Below are positions 58,726-64,000 of a DNA stretch of 64,000 bases, one piece after another. Each line of letters begins with the position of its first letter. The first letter of the stretch is position 1. Source of the DNA: Cupriavidus pauculus (GTDB lineage Bacteria > Pseudomonadota > Gammaproteobacteria > Burkholderiales > Burkholderiaceae). The position numbers were made by a program, and so were the translations under genes. The stretch covers positions 372,001-436,000 of the forward strand of contig NZ_BPUO01000006.1 of NCBI RefSeq assembly GCF_022179805.1, read 5' to 3'. The notes beneath the pieces are model-generated. The model did no database searches and was not told the origin of the DNA. It saw nothing but the letters and a program-made list of their open reading frames with translations.

Positions 58726-58864
58726 CTTTGCAATCTGCTTGGCCGTCTCCACCGCGATCTGGCCGCACTTTTTGTGGCATCGCACAACGGCGACAGCCCC
58801 ATGCAGATGGCGATTGCGCAACTGGTTGAATGCCGATGCTGCGACTGCGAACACATAGTGATCG

Positions 58865-58873
58865 TGCTACAAT
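58865..58873 (+). promoter_or_regulatory. extended -10 promoter, probably of the infA leader
   Basis: TGCTACAAT has the TG extension and a TACAAT box (58868-58873). The -35 (CTGCGA at 17 nt) is weak. A transcript from here would reach infA after about 400 nt of leader. Confidence 0.55.
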
Positions 58874-59277
58874 CGCGCGTCAGTTCGGGGTGTCTGAGCA
58901 TGCCCTGTTAACCGGGAAAGCGCCGCCTGGCGCACTGGATTATCCGCCGGCCCGCCCCACATGATCCTGTATGTGGCATGGCGGCAGCGTTGCCGGCCCC
59001 GGAAACACCTTGCCCGCTGTCCCCGTGATGTACATGGCTGCGCCAGACGCCCGCGCAACCGCAATGTGGCAAGGCAATCGTCAGGGTCATCCGCGCCCCT
59101 ACTCGATTCTCTGACCCGCCTGGCTTGCCGTTCCGCCAAGCCCGTCAGCTTGCTTCCGGAAATGCGTATCGCGCGGTTGCCGCATGGGCGGCAAAGCGTG
59201 GATGCGCGCGACCGGGCGTTCACAGGATACTCAGTAACTCAACGCAGCCTTTGCAGGCTGCCAAAAAGGAAAACAGA
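58874..59277 (+). other. long leader or untranslated region before infA
   Basis: About 400 nt without a supported gene lie between a likely promoter and infA. Open frames here lack family similarity. A 7-bp hairpin closes it at 59244-59261. Whether it holds a separate small RNA cannot be decided from sequence alone. Confidence 0.45.
59244..59261 (+). promoter_or_regulatory. hairpin just upstream of the infA ribosome-binding site
   Basis: GCAGCCT (59244-59250) and AGGCTGC (59255-59261) form a 7-bp stem with loop TTGC. It abuts the AAAAAGGAAAA ribosome-binding site. It could set translation efficiency, or be an attenuator, as A-rich sequence follows rather than T. Confidence 0.55.
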
Positions 59278-59499
59278 TTGGCTAAGGAAGAACTCATTGA
59301 ATTTGGCGGCGTGGTGTCGGAAGCCCTGCCCGACAACCGTTATCGCGTGACGCTGGAAAACGGCGTGGAAATCTGGGCATACGCTTCGGGCAAGATGCAG
59401 AAGCACCGCATCCGCATTTTGGCCGGCGACCGCGTCACCCTGGAAATGTCGCCGTACGACCTGACCAAGGGCCGTATCAACTTCCGCCACAAGTCCTGA
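59278..59499 (+). CDS. infA: translation initiation factor IF-1 (TTG start)
   Basis: This 73-residue OB-fold protein binds the ribosomal A site during initiation. The sequence reads [20 protein letters not shown] at the start and ends RINFRHKS. The start is TTG at 59278-59280, fixed by family alignment and the AAAAAGGAAAA site 5 nt upstream; there is no closer ATG. The gene is outside the ribosomal-protein spc operon where many bacteria keep infA, so it is probably the second (infA2-type) copy known in Burkholderiales. The paralogue would lie elsewhere. Confidence 0.94.
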   Translation: MAKEELIEFGGVVSEALPDNRYRVTLENGVEIWAYASGKMQKHRIRILAGDRVTLEMSPYDLTKGRINFRHKS

Positions 59500-59560
59500 G
59501 TTCGCCGCACGTGGCCGATGCCCCGCTGTCACGCGGGTGACATTGGCACTGCCGACACTG

Positions 59561-59608
59561 ACGGGCTATCCGTGGGCCTTGCCCACTGGATAGCCCGTTT
59601 TGTTTTTT
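59561..59608 (+). terminator. terminator after infA
   Basis: ACGGGCTATCC (59561-59571) pairs with GGATAGCCCGT (59588-59598), and an inner stem GTGGGC/GCCCAC (59572-59577, 59581-59586) extends it. TTTTGTTTTTT follows. Confidence 0.92.
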
Positions 59609-59684
59609 GGCGCCCGGCGGCGGCTCGCTTGCGGCTTGCGCCGTGCGTCACCATACTCAAGGCTCGACGAAGCCCCTGCCAATC

Positions 59685-60161
59685 ATGAATCTGATCCTGT
59701 GGCGCCACGCCGAAGCAGAAGACCTGCCAGCGGCGCTGAGCATCTCGCGCAGCGCGGATCTGCAGCGCCCATTGACGCGACGCGGCCGCAAGCAAGCCGA
59801 AACATCCGCTGCCTGGCTGCGCGCCCACCTGCCGGCCGACTATCGCGTGGTCTGCAGCCCTGCCCTGCGCACCCGGGAAACTGCGTCCGCCTTGTCTGGA
59901 AACGCCGAAATCCTCGATGACCTCGCGCCTGGTGCCGACGTTGGCGCCGTGCTTGCCGCCATCGACTGGCCGCAGGGTCACGACCACACCGTGGTGGTTG
60001 GCCATCAGCCCTGGATAGGACAACTGGTCAGCCTTCTGATGGCGGGCCAGGAAATGCCCTGGAGCGTGAAGAAAAGCGGCATCTGGTGGCTGGCCGGCCG
60101 CACCCGCGAGAACGAAGCGCAAGTCGTATTGCGCGCAGTCATCCAGTCCGATTTTCTCTGA
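59685..60161 (+). CDS. sixA: phosphohistidine phosphatase SixA
   Basis: This 158-residue histidine phosphatase has the catalytic LRHG-type motif as LILWRHAEAE (Arg-His at 7-8), CSPALRTRETA, and the second His in VVVGHQPWIG. SixA removes phosphate from phosphohistidine proteins such as PTS components and ArcB. The ATG at 59685 is chosen because family similarity starts there; the frame opens at 59607. The predicted terminator of infA separates it from that gene. Confidence 0.92.
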   Translation: MNLILWRHAEAEDLPAALSISRSADLQRPLTRRGRKQAETSAAWLRAHLPADYRVVCSPALRTRETASALSGNAEILDDLAPGADVGAVLAAIDWPQGHDHTVVVGHQPWIGQLVSLLMAGQEMPWSVKKSGIWWLAGRTRENEAQVVLRAVIQSDFL

Positions 60162-60304
60162 GACGTTTTTGCGGCGGATGGCGTGGCAACCGCGCTGCGC
60201 TTGTCACAAATACGCCATTGATTCGTCACTTTTCGGCGATCAGCGATGTGCTCCAACGTAAGCCTGCCCTAAGGTTAAGGCTTGCGCCCGCGACGATGTT
60301 GTGT

Positions 60305-60348
60305 CAGTCACCGAACCGTCATCATCGGTTCACGGCGCTGTCACCCGG
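60305..60348 (+). promoter_or_regulatory. four tandem 11-bp Pho-box-like repeats
   Basis: The units CAGTCACCGAA, CCGTCATCATC, GGTTCACGGCG and CTGTCACCCGG start at 60305, 60316, 60327 and 60338. A GTCA core recurs at exactly 11 bp (TTCA in unit 3). The PhoB box is built from 11-bp units of form CTGTCAT plus four bases, so this could be two boxes in tandem. They lie 49 nt before the acyltransferase ATG. Confidence 0.65.
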
Positions 60349-60396
60349 CCTCTCTACATTGTTTCGAAGCCGTTTCGTCACCGAAAGGACACACTG

Positions 60397-61248
60397 ATGC
60401 GAGATCTACCGACGCCTACACAGCCGCTTTTCGACTCCTTGCCCACTGGCCTGACTGGCCAGTCGGCGCGGAGGCGTCTTCCTCGTCAGCCAGCACAACA
60501 CCAAACCCAAGTTCAAGCTCCGGCACCTGCTTTCAGCGTGGCGTGGGCACGTCACCAGGACGAAGTAGCCGAGGCGCAGCGTCTGCGCTACAAGGTCTTC
60601 GCCGAGGAAATGGGCGCACGACTGCAATCGTCGGCCACGGAGACCGACGTCGACATGTTCGATGCCTATTGCGACCACCTGATCGTGCGCGATCAGGAAA
60701 CCCTCAAGGTCGTGGGCACCTACCGGGTTCTGCCCCCGCACCAGGCCAAGCGCATTGGCTGCCTGTACGCCGAATCCGAATTCGACCTCGTTCGCCTGGC
60801 TCACCTGCGCCCGAAGATGCTGGAACTGGGCCGCTCGTGCGTGCACCGCGACTACCGCTCGGGCAGCGTGATCATGGCCCTGTGGGGTGGCCTGGGTGAA
60901 TACCTGCAGCGCTACAACCTGGAGTCGATGCTGGGCTGCGCCAGCGTGCCGATGAGCGACGGTGGCCACTATGCGGCCAGCCTCTACCGCCAGTTCGCGG
61001 AAAAGTCGCTGGCTCCGATCGAATACCACGCCTTCCCGCGCGTGCCGCTGCCCGTCGACGACCTGAACCAGACGCTCGACGTGGAACCGCCCGCGCTGAT
61101 CAAGGGTTACCTGCGACTGGGCGCCAAGATTTGCGGCCTGCCCGCCTGGGACCCCGACTTCAACGTTGCCGACTTCCTGACGCTGCTGCGCGTGCGTGAC
61201 ATGAACCCGCGCTACGCCCGGCACTTCCTCGGCCTGCAATCGGCCTGA
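60397..61248 (+). CDS. GNAT/OlsB-like N-acyltransferase
   Basis: This 283-residue protein has an N-terminal low-complexity tail of about 45 residues and then an acyltransferase fold of the OlsB/hemolysin-like GNAT family (EVAEAQRLRYKVFAEEMGA; ELGRSCVHRDYRSG). OlsB proteins acylate ornithine at the first step of ornithine-lipid synthesis; such lipids replace phospholipids when phosphate is short. The ATG at 60397 has GAAAGGAC 8 nt upstream; the frame opens at 60301. The Pho-box-like repeats upstream support the role. An OlsA partner is not in the window, so the substrate is unproven. Confidence 0.83.
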   Translation: MRDLPTPTQPLFDSLPTGLTGQSARRRLPRQPAQHQTQVQAPAPAFSVAWARHQDEVAEAQRLRYKVFAEEMGARLQSSATETDVDMFDAYCDHLIVRDQETLKVVGTYRVLPPHQAKRIGCLYAESEFDLVRLAHLRPKMLELGRSCVHRDYRSGSVIMALWGGLGEYLQRYNLESMLGCASVPMSDGGHYAASLYRQFAEKSLAPIEYHAFPRVPLPVDDLNQTLDVEPPALIKGYLRLGAKICGLPAWDPDFNVADFLTLLRVRDMNPRYARHFLGLQSA

Positions 61249-61311
61249 AGGACCCAGCGACAGCTCCCTGACACCGGACGAAACGGCCCTTTGATCCGGT
61301 AACTGCAAACG

Positions 61312-61343
61312 AAAAAAAGGCGACTCCACAGAGTCGCCTTTTT
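61312..61343. terminator. bidirectional terminator between the acyltransferase and ppx
   Basis: GGCGACTC (61319-61326) pairs with GAGTCGCC (61331-61338) around CACA, with an A-run before and a T-run after. It serves the converging genes. Confidence 0.92.
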
Positions 61344-61373
61344 CATTGGCCGGCCGTCATTGGCCAGCCGATA

Positions 61374-62909
61374 TCAGACGTACACCACCTTGTAACGCTT
61401 GCCCACCCGCTCCCATTCGTCGGCTTCCTGCGCGAGGCTGTATTCCACGAGCGGATTCTCGTCGATCCATGCCTTGGGCACGCGTACCTCGAAACCTTCG
61501 TCGAGTTCATCCGAACGCTGCCGGATCCGAATCTCGGGCAGCTTCATGTCGCCGCGCCGGCGGCATAGTACAAAGGCCAGCCGCAGGCTGAACAGCATGC
61601 GCCAGTCCACGAACTTGCCGCTGCCGGACAGCTTGCCGAGCTTGCCCGCATGCCCCAGCAACAGCGTGGCCAGCCGCGCCTGGTCGGTCTTCGAGAACCC
61701 CGGCATGTCGGCGTGCGTGGCGATATAGGCGGAGTGCTTGTGATAGCCGCTGTGCGAAATCGTCATGCCGATTTCATGCAGGCTGGCAGCCCAACCCAGC
61801 AGCGCGAGATTGTCGTCGCGACGCTCGTTGCGCGGCGGTTCGGGGAACTGCGCCAGTAGATTGCGCGCGGCCTGCCCCACCCGCGTCGCCTGCGCGCGGT
61901 CCACGCTGTAGCGGCGCATGAACTGGTCGACGGTGACGGTACGCATGTCCTCGTGGTGGCTGCGTCCGAGCAGGTCATACAAGACCCCCAGCCGCAACGC
62001 GCCATCGGTAACGTCCATCCGGTCGATATCGAGTTCGGCAAACACGCCCAGCATGATCGACAGGCCGCCGGGCAGCACGGGAATCCGGTCGGCCTTGAGG
62101 CCGGTCAGCTTCACCCGGTTCGTGTTCTCGGCCTTGACCAGCGCCCGCTTCAGGCGCTCCAGCCCTTCCCGCGTAATGCCGTGCTCGGACGTACTGTCGT
62201 TCATGCCGTTGAGTTCGATCAACTCGGCCAGCGCGCGCGCCGTGCCCGACGAACCCACGGCCTGCTGCCAGCCAGCGGCCTTGTACTGGCGCACCAGCAC
62301 CTGGATTTCCCGACGCGCCGCCAGCTCGGCCTGCTTCATCGCATATTCGTCGACATTGCCGCTCGGAAAGAACTGGCGGCTATGCGATACGCAACCGATG
62401 TAAAGGCTTTCCATCAGCTTCGACTGATAGCCGCTGCCAATGATGAACTCGGTAGAGCCGCCACCGATATCGACGACCAGTCGGTTGCCCTGGCAGGCCG
62501 GCGCGTCATGCGAGGCCCCCAGATAGATCAGGCGCGCTTCTTCGCGGCCGGCGATCACTTCGATCGGGAACCCGAGCGCGGCTTCGGCCTCGATCAGGAA
62601 GTCCGAAGCATTCTTGGCCACGCGCAGCGTGTTGGTGGCTACCGCGCGCACCTGTTCTGGCGCGAAGTCGCGCAGGCGGTCGCCAAAGCGGCGCAGTGCA
62701 TCGACGCCGCGACGGCGCGCGGGCTGGTCCAGGTATTTGTCCGGCGTCAGGCCGGCGGCCAGCCTGACCGGTTCGCGCAAGGCGTCGACCTGGAAGATCT
62801 GGCTGGCGGGGCCGGAGGCCGTGGGCGTTTCATCCACCCGCCCGATCATCAGGCGGAAGCTGTTGGAGCCCATGTCGACGGCGGCCAGCAAGCGGGGATT
62901 TTGTGTCAT
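61374..62909 (-). CDS. ppx: exopolyphosphatase (Ppx/GppA family)
   Basis: This 511-residue enzyme removes terminal phosphates from polyphosphate. Phosphate-binding loops are AVDMGSNSFRLMIG (10-23) and VVDIGGGSTEFIIG near residue 145; the C-terminal HD-like domain (about 320-510) includes LHEIGMTISHSGYHKHS. It diverges from ppk with 151 bp between the starts. In E. coli ppk and ppx form one operon; the divergent layout is usual in Burkholderiaceae. Confidence 0.96.
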   Translation of the reverse strand: MTQNPRLLAAVDMGSNSFRLMIGRVDETPTASGPASQIFQVDALREPVRLAAGLTPDKYLDQPARRRGVDALRRFGDRLRDFAPEQVRAVATNTLRVAKNASDFLIEAEAALGFPIEVIAGREEARLIYLGASHDAPACQGNRLVVDIGGGSTEFIIGSGYQSKLMESLYIGCVSHSRQFFPSGNVDEYAMKQAELAARREIQVLVRQYKAAGWQQAVGSSGTARALAELIELNGMNDSTSEHGITREGLERLKRALVKAENTNRVKLTGLKADRIPVLPGGLSIMLGVFAELDIDRMDVTDGALRLGVLYDLLGRSHHEDMRTVTVDQFMRRYSVDRAQATRVGQAARNLLAQFPEPPRNERRDDNLALLGWAASLHEIGMTISHSGYHKHSAYIATHADMPGFSKTDQARLATLLLGHAGKLGKLSGSGKFVDWRMLFSLRLAFVLCRRRGDMKLPEIRIRQRSDELDEGFEVRVPKAWIDENPLVEYSLAQEADEWERVGKRYKVVYV

Positions 62910-62997
62910 TGCGTCAGTGTTACGCGGGATCGGCCCCGGGACGGGCCAAACCCGAAAGATTATGTCCCAGTCATGTCGGCATCATGACAAAATCAAA

Positions 62998-63015
62998 GTG
63001 TCATCAAAATGACAC
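62998..63015. promoter_or_regulatory. inverted repeat, candidate PhoB site, between ppx and ppk
   Basis: GTGTCAT (62998-63004) and ATGACAC (63009-63015) are perfect inverted arms around CAAA. Read as a PhoB box, TGTCAT is followed 11 bp later by TGACAC, one mismatch from the ideal. It sits just upstream of ppk and could serve both divergent genes. Confidence 0.5.
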
Positions 63016-63060
63016 GGATCTATGAAAAAGTCGCATCATCGCCAAAATAAGGTCATAGAC

Positions 63061-64000
63061 ATGTCGACGACGCCGCCTGGCTCGCTCTGGAACCGTGAGC
63101 TGGGCATTCTGGAATTCAACGCGCGCGTTCTTGCGCAGGCCGCCGACCCCAATGTCCCGTTGCTGGAACGGCTGAAGTTCATCTGCATCGTTTCCAGCAA
63201 CCTGGACGAGTTCTTCGAAATCCGGATGGCTGGCCTGAAGGAGCAGATGCGAGACAACGCATCGGGCTTGACGCCCGACGGTCTCTCGTTCCAGCAGACC
63301 TACCAGCTTGTCACCGAGCGCACGCAGCGGCTCGTGGCATCGCAGTATGACATGCTGCAGAACGTGATTTTCCCCGCCCTCGAAAAAGAAGGCGTGTTTT
63401 TTCACCTGACCAGCACCTGGACCGATGCGCAGCGCGACTGGGCGCGCGATTTCTTCGTGCGTGAACTGGGCCCGGTACTGACGCCGATCGCGCTGGATCC
63501 CGCACACCCGTTCCCGCGCGTGCTCAACAAGAGCCTGAACTTCGTGATCGAGCTGTCGGGCAAGGACGCCTTTGGCCGCGACGCCGACCTGGCTATCGTG
63601 CAGGCCCCGCGCGCGCTACCGCGCGTGGTGCGCATGCCCGAAAAGCTGTCGGGGTATCCGTTCGGGTTCGTGATGCTGTCGTCGTTCATGCAGGCGTTTG
63701 TGCATGAACTGTTCCCCGCCATCGAGGTGCAGGGCTGCTACCAGTTCCGCGTCACACGCAACTCCGACCTGTTCGTTTCCGAGGACGAAATCACCGACCT
63801 GCGCGAAGCGCTGCAGGGCGAATTGCCTACACGTCACTTTGGCGACATGGTGCGCCTGGAAATCTCGTCGGATACGCCGCCGGCGCTATCGCGCCGCCTG
63901 CTGCTGGAATCGGGCCTGACTGAACAGGACCTGTACCGCGTCAGCGGCCCGGTGAACCTGGTGCGACTGATGCAGATTCCCGACCTGGTGGACCGCCCTG
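63061..64000 (+). CDS. ppk: polyphosphate kinase 1, N-terminal part
   Basis: This gene runs off the right edge; 313 codons are visible. It starts MSTTPPGSLWNRELGILEFN and continues RVLAQAADPNVPLLERLKF and VSSNLDEFFEIRMAGLK, which are the N and middle head domains of Ppk1. The two catalytic histidine regions lie beyond the window. It makes polyphosphate from ATP. The ATG at 63061 has AAGG 8 nt upstream; an in-frame ATG at 63022 would add 13 residues and is also possible. The gene diverges from ppx. Confidence 0.95.
   Translation, partial: MSTTPPGSLWNRELGILEFNARVLAQAADPNVPLLERLKFICIVSSNLDEFFEIRMAGLKEQMRDNASGLTPDGLSFQQTYQLVTERTQRLVASQYDMLQNVIFPALEKEGVFFHLTSTWTDAQRDWARDFFVRELGPVLTPIALDPAHPFPRVLNKSLNFVIELSGKDAFGRDADLAIVQAPRALPRVVRMPEKLSGYPFGFVMLSSFMQAFVHELFPAIEVQGCYQFRVTRNSDLFVSEDEITDLREALQGELPTRHFGDMVRLEISSDTPPALSRRLLLESGLTEQDLYRVSGPVNLVRLMQIPDLVDRP

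Noticed and set aside
58699..58854. minus-strand frame of about 50 codons ending in a lysine-rich tail
   Set aside because: It has only a GTG start, no ribosome-binding site, no family similarity, and it overlaps the tRNA-Pro terminator.
58961..59350. 129-residue rightward frame overlapping infA
   Set aside because: It is out of frame with infA, Arg/Pro-rich, and has no ribosome-binding site. infA is certain in the other frame.

Overview
This is a high-GC chromosomal window from a betaproteobacterium of the family Burkholderiaceae, most likely Cupriavidus or a close Ralstonia-type relative. The evidence is conserved gene order (surE-pcm-nlpD-rpoS; dnaX-ybaB-recR; trxA-rho; yejABEF beside fabI; divergent ppx/ppk), a Bug/TctC-type binding protein, a short 4.5S RNA, and close similarity of the proteins to that group. 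The species call is inference. There is no prophage, insertion sequence, plasmid gene or CRISPR array. Most of the window is core genome with catabolic and regulatory genes between.

Layout. 1-2.8 kb: surE, pcm, nlpD and the 5' end of rpoS, all leftward. 3-4 kb: a zinc-free quinone-oxidoreductase-type dehydrogenase. 4.2-7 kb: a nitrate/taurine-type ABC importer. 7.2-10.5 kb: a TctC-type binding protein, an HMG-CoA-lyase-family enzyme and a CaiB-type CoA transferase, which look like uptake, activation and cleavage of a branched organic acid. 10.8-12.9 kb: a periplasmic binding protein and a membrane diguanylate cyclase in tandem. 13-17.4 kb: dnaX-ybaB-recR-LysR operon. 17.6-22.1 kb: L-lactate permease and a class II (B12) ribonucleotide reductase. 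22.3 kb: 4.5S RNA. 22.5-29.4 kb: AddA/AddB-like recombination helicase-nuclease and a small unknown gene. 29.9-36.4 kb: trxA, rho, mtfA, rpmE2, a membrane glycosyltransferase-like protein and a MATE efflux pump. 36.6-37.5 kb: a tandemly duplicated tRNA block (Ala-Glu-Asp twice). 37.7-41.1 kb: gltX, a patatin-like lipoprotein and an NlpC/P60 hydrolase. 41.5-48.2 kb: yejABEF peptide importer and fabI. 48.3-56 kb: the most accessory-looking part, with an alkylsulfatase, a GMC alcohol oxidase, two LysR regulators, an AraC regulator, an unrecognised protein and tRNA-Arg. 56-58.7 kb: a methyltransferase, a second diguanylate cyclase and tRNA-Pro. 59.3-64 kb: infA (TTG start), sixA, an OlsB-like acyltransferase behind tandem Pho-box-like repeats, ppx, and the 5' part of ppk.

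Joint themes. Phosphate: the 11-bp repeats before the acyltransferase, its likely role in phosphorus-free ornithine lipids, and the neighbouring ppx/ppk point to a phosphate-starvation cluster. Sulfate esters: the sulfatase and GMC oxidase are probably one operon that turns alkyl sulfates into aldehydes, with a divergent LysR as the likely regulator. Signalling: the binding-protein/diguanylate-cyclase pair looks like a ligand-to-c-di-GMP relay.

Repeats. Four copies of a ~125-bp mirror-image element (two GC-rich hairpins in opposite orientation around a conserved core) and two single hairpins sit only between genes. They form a resident REP/BIME-like family. Many long open frames antisense to the genes listed are codon-bias shadows and are left out.
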